Shown here: positions 1-8,418 of the stretch, piece by piece | Layout: each line of letters begins with the position of its first letter | Numbering within the stretch: position 1 is the first letter of the stretch | NCBI GenBank assembly: GCA_045805805.1 | Contig: JBJMKO010000109.1 | Coordinates: 1 to 64,000, forward strand | DNA: 64,000 nucleotides | Source: VRUE01 sp045805805 | GTDB taxonomy: Bacteria; Actinomycetota; Thermoleophilia; Solirubrobacterales; 70-9 | Direction of reading: 5' to 3' | Program-made: the position numbers and the translations under genes | Notes under the pieces: model-generated | Database searches by the model: none | The model's input: the letters and a program-made list of their open reading frames with translations, nothing else | Told to the model about the DNA's origin: nothing

Positions 1-978
1 CCGAAGTGGAACACGATCTCGATCTCCGGCTACCACATGCGCGAGAAGGGCTGCTCGGCCGTGCAGGAGGTGGCGTTCACGCTCTCCAACGCGATCGCCT
101 ATGTCGAGGCGGCGCTGGAGCGGGGCCTCGCGATCGACGAGTTCGCTCCCCGCCTCGCCTTCTTCTTCAACGGCCACAACAACGTCTTCCAGGAGATCGC
201 CAAGTTCCGCGCGGTGCGGCGGATGTGGGCCAAGATCGTCGAGGAGCGCTTCGGGGCACAGGACCCCAACTCGATGAAGATCCGCTTCCACACGCAGACC
301 GGCGGGGTGACGCTGCAGGCCCAGCAGCCCGAGGTCAACATCATCCGCGTCGCGCTGCAGGGCTTCGCCGCCGTCTGCGGCGGCACCCAGAGCCTGCACA
401 CCAACGGCTTTGACGAGGCACTGGCGCTGCCGACCGAGCGCTCGGCCCGGATCGCCCTGCGCACCCAGCAGGTGCTTGCCCACGAGTCCGGTGCCGCCGA
501 CACCGTCGATCCCTTCGCCGGCTCCTACTTCGTCGAGTCCCTTACCGACGAGGTCGAAGCCCGCTCCTGGGAGCTGATGGAGAAGGTCGAAGAGCTCGGT
601 GGCTCGGTCGAGGCGCTGGAGTTCATGCAACGCGAGATCGAGGAGTCGGCGCACTCCTACCACGAGCGCTACAAGTCGGGACAGGACATCGTCGTCGGCG
701 TCAACAAGTACGTCACCGATCAGGTCGACGACGTCGACATCCTCCGCGTAGACCCCGAGGCCGAGGAGCGCCAGCTGGCGCGACTGAAGGCCTTCAAGGA
801 GTCCCGAGACCAGGCGGCCGTCGAGGCGAAGCTCGAGTCCCTGCGCGCCGTCGCTCGCGGCGACGGCAACCTGCTGCACCCGATCCGCGCCGCCCTCGCC
901 GCCGAAGCCTCGATCGGCGAGGTCTGCGGCGCGATGCGCGAGGTCTTCGGCGAATACAAGGGCGGCGCCTTCTTCTAG
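1..978 (+). CDS. Methylmalonyl-CoA mutase, catalytic (large) subunit, 3' part
   Basis: The 5' end lies outside the window; 325 codons are visible. The product belongs to the adenosylcobalamin-dependent acyl-CoA mutase family, which interconverts methylmalonyl-CoA and succinyl-CoA (or a related branched acyl-CoA pair). The segment RFHTQTGGVTLQAQQPE (about codons 95-111) is the family's substrate/cobalamin-facing strand with its conserved histidine. The protein stops after GEYKGGAFF without the C-terminal cobalamin-binding domain (no DxHxxG), so the B12 domain is presumably a separate small subunit, as in two-component actinobacterial and archaeal enzymes. The acyl-CoA carboxylase beta gene 2 kb downstream fits a propionyl-CoA/methylmalonyl-CoA role. 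Methylmalonyl rather than isobutyryl specificity cannot be decided because the diagnostic N-terminal residues are missing. Confidence 0.9.
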   Translation, partial: PKWNTISISGYHMREKGCSAVQEVAFTLSNAIAYVEAALERGLAIDEFAPRLAFFFNGHNNVFQEIAKFRAVRRMWAKIVEERFGAQDPNSMKIRFHTQTGGVTLQAQQPEVNIIRVALQGFAAVCGGTQSLHTNGFDEALALPTERSARIALRTQQVLAHESGAADTVDPFAGSYFVESLTDEVEARSWELMEKVEELGGSVEALEFMQREIEESAHSYHERYKSGQDIVVGVNKYVTDQVDDVDILRVDPEAEERQLARLKAFKESRDQAAVEAKLESLRAVARGDGNLLHPIRAALAAEASIGEVCGAMREVFGEYKGGAFF

Positions 979-998
979 CCGCCGACTGACCTGGCGCT

Positions 999-1035
999 TG
1001 CTCCCTTTGGTTCGCATGGGAGCCCAAACGGAGCA
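999..1035. repeat. Palindromic element, family E copy 1
   Basis: An imperfect hairpin lies 20 bp after the mutase stop codon. Arms 999-1010 and 1024-1035 pair over 12 bp with one C/C mismatch. Its reverse complement matches 62391-62427, inside nuoG, at most positions, including the loop GGGCTCCYATGCGA. It is therefore an interspersed repeat and not only a local terminator, although it could act as one here. Confidence 0.65.
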
Positions 1036-1071
1036 CGGAACAGATCGAGGGCTGTTGGGGTCCACGTCTAC

Positions 1072-1338
1072 ATGGCGTCGACCGTCTGGAGGACTTTCGA
1101 AAAGTGCCGCGAACCGGGGTCCATGATCGAGGTCGCGCGGACGCTGATGAAGTCCGAGCCCGAGCTTGCCGAGCTGGTCGCGAGCGTCGAAGGCATCGAG
1201 GTGACGATGGCCGAGAAGGGCTTCGGCACCCGGGTGGAGCTTCGCGCGAGCGAGGGCTCCGGCATGATCGAGAGCGACCTGGAGCGGATCTTGAATGACC
1301 TGGCCGAGCCGAGCAAGCAGCCCTTCGGCAGCGCCTGA
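1072..1338 (+). CDS. Small hypothetical protein (88 aa)
   Basis: I do not recognise a family. The frame has strongly GC-rich third positions like its neighbours, which supports real coding. The product is an acidic, helix-prone protein of up to 88 residues with no signal peptide or membrane segment. An internal ATG at 1123 would give a 71-residue protein starting MIEVARTLMKSEPEL. Neither start has a strong ribosome binding site, so the N-terminus is uncertain. It sits between the mutase gene (after repeat E) and the repeat-stalk gene, whose TTG start follows 21 bp after this stop. Confidence 0.5.
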   Translation: MASTVWRTFEKCREPGSMIEVARTLMKSEPELAELVASVEGIEVTMAEKGFGTRVELRASEGSGMIESDLERILNDLAEPSKQPFGSA

Positions 1339-1359
1339 ACCCAACTACGAGAGGACGAG

Positions 1360-2019
1360 TTGAAGCTGATGAAGAGGCACCTGAACCCAGCCACCATAAT
1401 CGCCTGCATCGCCCTGTTCGCGGCCCTTGGGGGCGCCGCGGTGGCGGCCAAGACGGCAAGCAAGGTTAAAACCAAGAACCTGGCCAACGGTGCGGTGACG
1501 ACAGCGAAGCTGCGCAATGGTGCGGTGACGACGGGCAAGCTGCGCAACGGCGCCGTGACCGGACAGAAGATCGCCCCGGCGACGATCGGCTCGAGCCAGC
1601 TCGCCAACGGCTCGGTCCGCTCCGGCCAGCTCGGCGGCCAGGTCGTCACAGAACCGAAGATCAAGAACGGTGCGGTCAGCGAGAGCAAGCTGGGCGCCGG
1701 CTCTGTGAGCAGCGGCAAGCTCACATCCAGCTTCCTCGCCCAGCTGGTCAAGAACGTCACCTACGTAAACGCCGAAAGCGTCACGAACGACGAAGGCGCG
1801 AAGACCGAAACCGCCTTCTGTCCGTCTGGCAAGCAGGCGATCGGCGGGGGAGCGCGGGTCAACGGCGAACTGGAAGAGGTTGCTGTGACTGGATCGAATC
1901 CCTTCGTTGCGGGCAATGGCGAGCGCACTGGATGGTCCGCCTACGGCCGCGAGCTTCCGGATGAACCGGGTGCCGGGAAATGGTCGATTACGGCCTTCGC
2001 GATCTGCGCGGAACTCTAG
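1360..2019 (+). CDS. Secreted or anchored repeat-stalk protein (NGAVT repeats)
   Basis: The 219-residue product starts with a basic N-terminus and a hydrophobic segment (about residues 11-29, ending AAVAAK) that looks like a signal peptide or membrane anchor. Residues 35-130 are short repeats of the type LxNGAVTTxKL and IGSSQLANGSV. The C-terminal 90 residues form a separate domain with two cysteines (AFCPSG and FAICAEL). The TTG start is chosen because GAGAGGA lies at the proper distance from 1360; ATG 1369 is the alternative. Three more members with the same plan but unrelated C-terminal domains occur at 35.4-37.9 kb. Such proteins are common in Thermoleophilia; function is unknown and a cell-surface role is inferred. 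A strong hairpin follows the stop. Confidence 0.85.
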   Translation: MKLMKRHLNPATIIACIALFAALGGAAVAAKTASKVKTKNLANGAVTTAKLRNGAVTTGKLRNGAVTGQKIAPATIGSSQLANGSVRSGQLGGQVVTEPKIKNGAVSESKLGAGSVSSGKLTSSFLAQLVKNVTYVNAESVTNDEGAKTETAFCPSGKQAIGGGARVNGELEEVAVTGSNPFVAGNGERTGWSAYGRELPDEPGAGKWSITAFAICAEL

Positions 2020-2042
2020 GTTCAGCCAGCGAAATCCAGGCT

Positions 2043-2070
2043 CGAAGGGCCCGCCTCGGCGGGCCCTTCG
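2043..2070 (+). terminator. GC-rich hairpin after the repeat-stalk gene
   Basis: A perfect inverted repeat with a 12-bp stem and 4-nt loop (CGAAGGGCCCGC, loop CTCG) starts 23 bp after the stop codon. It lies between convergent genes, so it may stop transcription from both sides. There is no T-tract. Confidence 0.7.
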
Positions 2071-2096
2071 CCGCCAGACCCGCCGCGGGCGCCTTC

Positions 2097-2588
2097 TCAG
2101 TCGCTCGACTCGCGCTGTTGCCGCAGGGCCTCGCGCGCCGCGTAAAGTGCCGGCAGGGCCGCGGTGTCCTTGGGGCGTCCCAGCTTCTCCTTGGAGGCGA
2201 TCACCTGGTCCAGCGTGATCACCCGTACCGAGAGATCGCCCAGGGAGAGCTCGATCGTCGCGACTTCGTCGAAGCCGCCGATCGCGGCGGCCTGCGGGAC
2301 GACGTCGATCGGCCCGGCCTCGGTATCGAATCGCTGTGTCTGCCAGCCGAGGAAGTCGGCGCCTTCGAGCGGTGCCGAGGTCTCGGCACCCAGCGGGCGG
2401 GCGTCCAGCGAGTTGAGGGCGGTGGCGAGCCGGTCGGCATTGTCCAGGTCACGCCGCGGCATCACGTCGAGGTCGAGCGTGACCGCGGGGCTCCCCTGTA
2501 GCCAGGCAGCAACCGCTCCGATCACGCAGAACTCCACCTCGTGCTCGACGAGGGTGCGCAGCAGGCGCTCGGGGTCCAGGCCCCTCAC
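2097..2588 (-). CDS. Nucleotidyltransferase-like protein of an HTH/NTase pair
   Basis: The 163-residue product resembles small nucleotidyltransferase-fold proteins found next to HTH antitoxins (AbiEii/MNT-like). The N-terminal part FCVIGAVAAWLQGSP followed by TLDLDVMPR matches the fold's GxxA...DxD metal-binding layout (D55 and D57 region). The GTG start overlaps the stop of the upstream HTH gene by 4 bp (GTGA), so the two are translationally coupled. By analogy the enzyme could modify tRNA or protein as a toxin, with the HTH protein as antitoxin; this is inference. A housekeeping or defence nucleotidyltransferase is the alternative. Confidence 0.7.
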   Translation of the reverse strand: MRGLDPERLLRTLVEHEVEFCVIGAVAAWLQGSPAVTLDLDVMPRRDLDNADRLATALNSLDARPLGAETSAPLEGADFLGWQTQRFDTEAGPIDVVPQAAAIGGFDEVATIELSLGDLSVRVITLDQVIASKEKLGRPKDTAALPALYAAREALRQQRESSD

Positions 2589-2899
2589 CCTCGCTCCGAT
2601 GTGAGCTCGCGCAGGCGGGCATAGCGTTGGAGGGCGCGCAGCCGCTGCTCAGGGGTCAGCTTCAGCATGCCGACGGCCAGCTCGACGTCGTGTGCGTCGA
2701 CCGCCGGCTCAGCGACGAGACGAAGCTGCCGGTCGCACGCCGCAATGAGCCGTTGCATCGTCTGCCAGGACGGAGTCGCGGCACCGCGCTCGTAGCGGGC
2801 GATCGCCGGCTGCGAGGTGCCGGCTCGCCGGGCCAGGGCGCGCTGCGAGAGCCCCGCGCTCCGGCGGGCCTCGAAGAGAAGCTCCTGGAGCGATTCCAT
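2585..2899 (-). CDS. XRE-family HTH regulator (probable antitoxin)
   Basis: This 104-residue protein has a classic helix-turn-helix at residues 5-55: SLQELLFEARRSAGLSQRAL, then RAGTSQPAIARYERG. The C-terminal half is helical and charged. ATG 2899 is chosen because the alternative ATG at 2917 lies inside the palindromic operator. It is the first gene of a two-gene operon with the nucleotidyltransferase (4-bp overlap) and is divergent from the carboxylase gene. Repression of its own promoter through the palindrome at 2908-2925 is very likely from position. Confidence 0.85.
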   Translation of the reverse strand: MESLQELLFEARRSAGLSQRALARRAGTSQPAIARYERGAATPSWQTMQRLIAACDRQLRLVAEPAVDAHDVELAVGMLKLTPEQRLRALQRYARLRELTSERG

Positions 2900-2907
2900 C
2901 GCCTTAT

Positions 2908-2925
2908 GATACCTCATCAGGTATC
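2908..2925. promoter_or_regulatory. Palindromic operator of the HTH/NTase operon
   Basis: GATACCT CATC AGGTATC is a perfect 7-bp inverted repeat with a 4-bp spacer, 8 bp upstream of the HTH start and 38 bp from the divergent carboxylase start. It is AT-richer than its surroundings. The expected ligand is the HTH protein; effects on the carboxylase gene are possible. Confidence 0.75.
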
Positions 2926-2963
2926 GCCACTTCCGGTGGCTTGGATAAATAGACTCCTGCCCG

Positions 2964-4532
2964 ATGCGCGAACGAAACCCGGTCACTCACGAGGAGAAGC
3001 TCTCCTACCTGCGCGAGCTGCGCGAGGAAGCGATCCATTCCGCCTCCGAGGAGGCGGTCGAGAAGCAGCACGCGAAGGGCAAGATGACCGCCCGCGAGCG
3101 GGTCGAGAAGCTGCTCGACCCCGGCTCCTTCGAGGAGCTCGACGTCTTCGTCCGCCACCGCACCTACGACTTCGAGATGCAGAAGAAACGGCCCTGGGGC
3201 GACGCCGTCGTCACCGGCCACGGCACGATCGACGGCCGCACCGTCTTCGTCTTCTCGCAGGACTTCACCGTCTTCGGCGGCAGCCTCGGCGAGGTGATGG
3301 CGGAGAAGATGTGCAAGGTGATGGACCTCGCCGCCCAGGTCGGGGCGCCGGTGATCGGCATCAACGATTCCGGCGGCGCCCGGATCCAGGAGGGCGTGGT
3401 CTCGCTCGGCGCCTACGGCGACGTCTTCGTCCGCAACGTGCAGTGCTCGGGCGTGATCCCCCAGATCAGCCTGATCATGGGTCCCTGCGCCGGCGGCGCC
3501 GTCTACTCGCCGGCGATGACCGACTTCATCTTCATGGTCAAGGAGACCTCGCACATGTTCATCACCGGCCCCGAAGTGATCAAGACGGTGACCGGCGAGG
3601 AGGTCGAGTTCGAGGAGCTGGGGGGGGCGATGAGCCACAACTCGAAGTCGGGCGTCGCCCATTTCGCCTCCGAGGACGAGGAGAGCTGCCTGCAGGACGC
3701 CCGCTACCTGCTCAGCTTCCTGCCCTCGAACAACCTCGAGGCACCGCCGCGCTTCGAGCCCACCGACGACCCCGAGCGCGAAGACGAGGACCTCGACACT
3801 GTGGTCCCCGACGATCCCTCCAAGCCCTATGACATGCGGGAGGTGATCTCCCGCGTCGTCGACGACGGCGAGTTCTTCGAGGTCCACGAACACTTCGCCA
3901 AGAACATCGTCTGCGGCTTCTCGCGGCTCGACGGCTTCCCGATCGGCATCGTCGGCAACCAGCCGGCCTTCCTCGCCGGCGTGCTCGACATCGAGGCCTC
4001 GGAGAAGGCGGCACGCTTCGTCCGCACCTGCGACGCCTACAACGTCCCGATCGTCACCTTCACCGACGTGCCCGGCTTCCTGCCCGGCACCGACCAGGAG
4101 TGGAACGGGATCATCCGCCACGGCGCCAAGCTGCTCTACGCCTTCACAGAGGCGACCGTGCCCAAGCTCACCGTCGTCACCCGCAAGGCCTACGGCGGCG
4201 CCTACGACGTGATGAACTCGAAGCACATGCTGGCCGACTTCAACGTCGCCTGGCCGACCGCCGAGGTCGCGGTGATGGGCCCCGAGGGCGCGGTCAACAT
4301 CATCTACCGCAAGGACATCGCCTCCTCGCCGACCCCCGACGAGCGTCGCCAGAAGCTGATCGATGACTACAAGGCGCACTTCGCCAACCCCTACTCGGCG
4401 GCCGAGCGCGGCTACATCGACGACGTGATCGAGCCCCGCCAGACCCGGCCGAAGCTGATCAGGGCGCTGCGGATGCTGCAGTCCAAGCGCGTCGCCCAGC
4501 CGAAGCGCAAGCACGGCAACATCCCGCTGTAG
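2964..4532 (+). CDS. pccB: Acyl-CoA carboxylase, carboxyltransferase (beta) subunit, propionyl-CoA type
   Basis: The 522-residue product is a full-length biotin-dependent carboxyltransferase. It transfers CO2 from carboxybiotin to an acyl-CoA, most likely propionyl-CoA, to give methylmalonyl-CoA. Oxyanion-hole motifs are visible at residues 136-140 (SGGAR) and about 410-416 (GGAYDVM), in the usual two crotonase-like halves. The length matches PccB/AccD5 proteins. No biotinylated alpha chain is present in the window, so the partner is elsewhere. Proximity to the mutase gene supports a propionyl-CoA to succinyl-CoA route. Substrate preference (propionyl, acetyl or longer) cannot be read with certainty from sequence. 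Confidence 0.92.
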   Translation: MRERNPVTHEEKLSYLRELREEAIHSASEEAVEKQHAKGKMTARERVEKLLDPGSFEELDVFVRHRTYDFEMQKKRPWGDAVVTGHGTIDGRTVFVFSQDFTVFGGSLGEVMAEKMCKVMDLAAQVGAPVIGINDSGGARIQEGVVSLGAYGDVFVRNVQCSGVIPQISLIMGPCAGGAVYSPAMTDFIFMVKETSHMFITGPEVIKTVTGEEVEFEELGGAMSHNSKSGVAHFASEDEESCLQDARYLLSFLPSNNLEAPPRFEPTDDPEREDEDLDTVVPDDPSKPYDMREVISRVVDDGEFFEVHEHFAKNIVCGFSRLDGFPIGIVGNQPAFLAGVLDIEASEKAARFVRTCDAYNVPIVTFTDVPGFLPGTDQEWNGIIRHGAKLLYAFTEATVPKLTVVTRKAYGGAYDVMNSKHMLADFNVAWPTAEVAVMGPEGAVNIIYRKDIASSPTPDERRQKLIDDYKAHFANPYSAAERGYIDDVIEPRQTRPKLIRALRMLQSKRVAQPKRKHGNIPL

Positions 4533-4544
4533 CGGGCGAAGGGC

Positions 4545-5402
4545 CTAGGGCTGGGCTTCGATCTTCTGGACCCGGCTCTTGATCCACTTGGAGAGCAGAT
4601 CGGTGCGGGTGAAGAGCTGGGGGCGGTGGGTGGTGCAGCGGTCGAACACGGCTTCGGTGATGCCGATCTCGAGCCAGCCCCGCTTGCGGTCGGAGACGAA
4701 GAGCGGGCCGCCCGAGTCTCCGTGGCAGATTCCGGCTGCGGCTTTGGGGAAGTCGATCGCGCAAATCCGTCCCCAGAGGCCTTCGCAGTGGGAGCTCTCC
4801 ACGGTCGTCTTGGCCCACATCAGCGGTTCGGTGAAGCCTCCCTGTTCGTAGTAGGTCATTCCCCATCCCGCGACCCTGGCGTGGGCGCCGAGGCGCAGGT
4901 AGCGGACGTCGGAGGGCGTCGCGACCGATATCGGCGGCATCGTCGTCGGTGTTTCCAGGACGAGCAGAGCGGCGTCGCCGAAGCCGTCGCGGGCGCTGCC
5001 GGGGGCCCACTTGGGATAGGGGATCATTCGGGTGACCTTCGAGAGCTGGCGTTGCGGGTCGATCCAGTTGACGACGCCGGTGACGACCCGGTAGCCGGAG
5101 GCGCTGTTGAGGGTTTTGCTCTGCTCGTCCATCGTGCAATGGGCGGCGGTCAGGACGACCCGGGGAGCGAGGACAGTTCCGCTGCAGGCGACCGCACCTT
5201 CGATCGTGCCTTTTTCGTCTTCCAGCACGTCGACCACGAACGCCATCCAGGGGTAGCGTCCCGGAGCGGCTTCCTTCCCTCCTATCACGGAGGTCTGGGC
5301 AGTCGGTTGCTTGGCTGCCGCGCCTGGCGCTTGGGACATCGAGACGATGCAGAGCAGCGCTGCGCCGAAGACGGCGGCGATCCTTGCGGGCTTCGACTTC
5401 AT
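4545..5402 (-). CDS. Secreted trypsin-like serine protease
   Basis: The 285-residue product is a chymotrypsin-fold (S1) protease. A signal peptide spans about residues 1-30 (APGAAA). A short propeptide ends before SVIGGKEA, the usual zymogen activation site near residue 40. The catalytic triad is visible: TAAHC (His88), GDAALLVL (Asp143) and GDSGGP (Ser230). Cysteine pairs typical of extracellular enzymes flank the histidine and serine. It is convergent with the carboxylase gene, 12 bp away. ATG 5402 is preferred over an upstream TTG two codons earlier. The substrate is unknown. Confidence 0.93.
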   Translation of the reverse strand: MKSKPARIAAVFGAALLCIVSMSQAPGAAAKQPTAQTSVIGGKEAAPGRYPWMAFVVDVLEDEKGTIEGAVACSGTVLAPRVVLTAAHCTMDEQSKTLNSASGYRVVTGVVNWIDPQRQLSKVTRMIPYPKWAPGSARDGFGDAALLVLETPTTMPPISVATPSDVRYLRLGAHARVAGWGMTYYEQGGFTEPLMWAKTTVESSHCEGLWGRICAIDFPKAAAGICHGDSGGPLFVSDRKRGWLEIGITEAVFDRCTTHRPQLFTRTDLLSKWIKSRVQKIEAQP

Positions 5403-5462
5403 CGTCAAATCATCGGCGCTGGGGCCTTTTGGGTTTAGCCATGGCGCAATGAGCGCTGCCGG

Positions 5463-6323
5463 CTACGGCACCGCCGTCGCCCCGGTCTCCACGCCGCCGC
5501 CCTCGATGGCGCCGCCGCGGGCAGCTACCGGGCCGCCCTCCTCGCGGGTAAGGCGGTGTGCGAGGTAGACCGGAATGATCGAGATCAGCACGACGATGAC
5601 CGCGACCGCGTTGACGATCGGCAGTTCGTTCGGCCGAAAGAGGCGGGAGAAGATCCAGATCGGCAGGGTTTCTTCGCCGGCGCCGATCGTGAACGTGGTG
5701 ACGATGATCTCGTCGAAGGAGAGGGCGAAGGCGAGCAGGCCGCCGGCGGCCAGGGCGGTCTTCAGGCTGGGCAGGGTGACGAAGCGGAAGGTCTGCCAGG
5801 TGTGGGCGCCGAGGTCGGCCGAGGCTTCCTCGAAGGAGGTCGAGACCCGGCGCAGGCGGGCGACGACGTTGTTGTAGACGACGACGATGCAGAAAGTGGC
5901 GTGGCCGACGATCACGGTGAGCAGGCCGAGGTTGACCCCGAGCACCTGGGTGAAGCTGTTGCTGATCGCGACGCCGGTGACGATCCCGGGCAGGGCGATC
6001 GGCAGGATGACGAGGAAGGAGATCGTCTCGCGACCGAAGAAGCGGTAGCGGGCGACGGCGAGCGAGGCGAGGGTGCCGAGCACGATCGCGATCGACGTGG
6101 CGGCGAGGCCGGCCTTCAGCGAGGTGAGTAGCGCCTCGTGGACCGAGGGGCTTTCGAAGGCCTTCGGGAACCAGGAGAGGGTGAGTCCCGGCGGCGGCCA
6201 TTCGAGCACGTTGCTGGCGTTGAAGGCGTAGATCGCGATCACGACCAGCGGGATGTAGATGAAGGCGAGGCCGACGGCGATCGCGAAGCGGAGCAGCATC
6301 GTGGAGCGGCGCGAGAGCCTCAT
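5463..6323 (-). CDS. potC: ABC transporter permease, spermidine/putrescine type (PotC-like)
   Basis: This 286-residue inner-membrane protein has about six transmembrane helices and the permease EAA loop (EEASADLGAHTWQTFRFVTLP) that contacts the ATPase. It is the last gene of the operon ATPase-binding protein-permease-permease and follows the first permease after 2 bp. The C-terminal tail is glycine-rich. Family and gene order indicate uptake of polyamines or a related small cation; the exact substrate is inferred. Confidence 0.9.
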   Translation of the reverse strand: MRLSRRSTMLLRFAIAVGLAFIYIPLVVIAIYAFNASNVLEWPPPGLTLSWFPKAFESPSVHEALLTSLKAGLAATSIAIVLGTLASLAVARYRFFGRETISFLVILPIALPGIVTGVAISNSFTQVLGVNLGLLTVIVGHATFCIVVVYNNVVARLRRVSTSFEEASADLGAHTWQTFRFVTLPSLKTALAAGGLLAFALSFDEIIVTTFTIGAGEETLPIWIFSRLFRPNELPIVNAVAVIVVLISIIPVYLAHRLTREEGGPVAARGGAIEGGGVETGATAVP

Positions 6324-6325
6324 CG

Positions 6326-7213
6326 CTAGATGTGCTCGAAGGCGCCCAGCTTGCGGGCGACCATCAGGTAGGCGATCATCACGACGATCGGGACGAGCGC
6401 GAGGGCAGAGGCGAACGGCAGGTTGTTGGAGATGTTGTTGAAGATGACGTTGCCGATGAACTGGTCGTTGGAGACCAGGCGCGGAGTGATGTAGTCACCC
6501 AGCGTCAGCGCGAAGGTGAAGATCGAGCCGGCGACGACCGCGGGGAAGGAGAGCGGCAGGATCACCCGGCGAAACGTGGTGAACGGAGAGGCGCCGAGAT
6601 CCTCCGAGGCGCTGATCAGCGAGTTGGGGATGCGCTCGAGCCCGGCGTAGATCGGCAGGATCATGTAGGGCAGCCAGAGGTAGCTCATCACCAGCCAGAC
6701 CGCCGTACCGCCGAAGCCCGGCCCTTCCAGGCCGAGCGGCGCCAGCGCCCAGTTGATCACGCCGCCGGCGGAGAGCATCGTCCGCCAGGCGTAGACCTTG
6801 ACCAGGTAGCTCGACCAGAGCGGCAGCAGCACCGCGACGACGAGGATCGCCTTGCCGCGACGGCTCGCCACCTTGGCCATGTAGAAGGCGATCGGGAAGG
6901 CGAGGATGGCGTCGGTGAAGGTGACCAGCGCCGCGATCCGCACCGTCCGCCAGACGATCTCGCGGTAGACCGGTTCGTTGAAGAGCGTTTCGAAGTTTTC
7001 GAAGCTGAGCCCGCGGACGACTTCGCCGCTGAGCGGATCGACCGTCCAGAAGGCGGCGATCAGCAGGACCGCGAGCGAGCCCAGGTAGCCGATCACCAGC
7101 CAGCCGACCGGGCCGGCCAGCAGCGCCCCTACCTGCAGGCGACGGCGCCCGTGGAAGAGGCCGGCGAGCCTGTGGCCCACCGACCTCCCTTCCACGACCG
7201 CCTCAGTCGCCAT
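6326..7213 (-). CDS. potB: ABC transporter permease, spermidine/putrescine type (PotB-like)
   Basis: The 295-residue product is the first permease of the importer, with a cytoplasmic N-terminus, about six membrane helices and an EAA loop (SASEDLGASPFTTFRRVILP). It pairs with the downstream permease to form the channel. The start at 7213 lies 17 bp after the binding-protein gene, and the stop is 2 bp before the next start, so expression as one operon is clear. Confidence 0.9.
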   Translation of the reverse strand: MATEAVVEGRSVGHRLAGLFHGRRRLQVGALLAGPVGWLVIGYLGSLAVLLIAAFWTVDPLSGEVVRGLSFENFETLFNEPVYREIVWRTVRIAALVTFTDAILAFPIAFYMAKVASRRGKAILVVAVLLPLWSSYLVKVYAWRTMLSAGGVINWALAPLGLEGPGFGGTAVWLVMSYLWLPYMILPIYAGLERIPNSLISASEDLGASPFTTFRRVILPLSFPAVVAGSIFTFALTLGDYITPRLVSNDQFIGNVIFNNISNNLPFASALALVPIVVMIAYLMVARKLGAFEHI

Positions 7214-7230
7214 CGACTACGAGCTCCCGG

Positions 7231-8418
7231 TCAGCCCTTGATCGAGGTCCAGGCTTGGACCCAGTCGTTGTAGTCCTTGCAGTCGCTCGACCCGTTGCCG
7301 CAGTCGGCGAGCGGCGTTTCCCAGTAGTAGACCCGCTTCCAGAAGCCCTCGTTTTCCGCGTGGTACTTGGCGCAGAATTCCTTGTCTTCTGTGTGTTCGC
7401 AGGCCAGGCTCTGCGCCGGCGCCTCACCAAAGTACTGCGCCACTTCGGCATTGGCCTTCGGCGAGACGATCCAGTCCATCCACATGTACATGCAGTTGGG
7501 ATGCTTGGCTTCGGAGCTGATCATCCAGGTGTCCGACCAGCCGGTCGCGCCCTCGGAGGGCAGGAAGCCCTGGCTCGCCGGGCTTGCCGCCACCGGCTTG
7601 CCGGAGCCTTCTAGTTCGAAGTACTGGTACTGCCATGTGGTGCCGACCTCGCTGTCGCCGCCGGCGAAGGCGGAGATCTGCTTGGCGGCTTCGGACCAGT
7701 ATTCGCCGACGTTCGGCCGCTGTTCTTCGAGCAGGCTGACCGCCGCTTCGAACTGTTCTTCGTTCAGCTCGTAGGGGTTTTCGATTCCCAGTTCCGGCTG
7801 ATGCGCCTTCAGGTAGACGGCAGCGTCCGCGATGTAGATCGGGTCGTCGTAGGCACTTATCTTGCCCTTGTACTTGGCGGCTTCTTTGGGGTCGAGAATT
7901 ACGCTCCACGAGGTGGGGGAGGGCTTGACGTCGTTGGTGTTCCACATCAGCAGGTTCGCCCCGCGACCGTGCGGGATCCCGTAGTTGACGCCGTCGAAGG
8001 TGTTGTATGGCTGATCCTTCAGGTCGCTGAAGATCGTCTTGTAGTTGGGGACGAGGCTGACGTTGACCGGATCCACGTCGCCGCCGTCGACCAGCCGTGC
8101 CGAGGCGTTGCCGGATGCCGAGACCCCGTCGTACTGGCCGCTTCGCATCAGCTGAACCATTTCGTCGGAGGTGCCGGCGACCTTGTCGCTGACCTTGCAG
8201 CCGGTCTTTTCTTCGAACGGCTTCGTCCATTCGGGTTCGACGTAGCCTGCCCAGGAGATCAGGCTGAGCGCCCCCTCACCCTTGCCGACCTTCTGCAGCT
8301 CTTCTCCGCTTGTGTCGTTGCTGCTGGAGCCGCAGCCCGCAAGCAGGAGCATGAAGGCGACCAGGCCTCCGATGATCAGCCAGGCCGCTCGTGCTGGGTG
8401 TGCGTGGTGCTTTCTCAC
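7231..8418 (-). CDS. potD: ABC transporter substrate-binding lipoprotein, polyamine type (PotD-like)
   Basis: The 395-residue product carries a lipoprotein signal (hydrophobic stretch, then LLAGC, acylated Cys29). It continues with a periplasmic-binding-protein fold of the spermidine/putrescine family, with SLISWAGYVEPEW at the mature N-terminus. The GTG start at 8418 is chosen because GGAGGA lies 6 bp upstream and because it overlaps the ATPase stop as GTGA. C-terminal cysteines (ADCGNGSSDC) suggest a disulfide. It delivers substrate to the two permeases encoded downstream. The ligand could be spermidine, putrescine or a related compound. Confidence 0.9.
   Translation of the reverse strand: MRKHHAHPARAAWLIIGGLVAFMLLLAGCGSSSNDTSGEELQKVGKGEGALSLISWAGYVEPEWTKPFEEKTGCKVSDKVAGTSDEMVQLMRSGQYDGVSASGNASARLVDGGDVDPVNVSLVPNYKTIFSDLKDQPYNTFDGVNYGIPHGRGANLLMWNTNDVKPSPTSWSVILDPKEAAKYKGKISAYDDPIYIADAAVYLKAHQPELGIENPYELNEEQFEAAVSLLEEQRPNVGEYWSEAAKQISAFAGGDSEVGTTWQYQYFELEGSGKPVAASPASQGFLPSEGATGWSDTWMISSEAKHPNCMYMWMDWIVSPKANAEVAQYFGEAPAQSLACEHTEDKEFCAKYHAENEGFWKRVYYWETPLADCGNGSSDCKDYNDWVQAWTSIKG

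Noticed and set aside
2904..4514. A 536-codon open frame antisense to the carboxylase gene
   Set aside because: It is the mirror of a high-GC gene: the plus-strand protein has all family motifs, while the antisense translation is a low-complexity Val/Leu/Asp/His mixture without recognisable domains.
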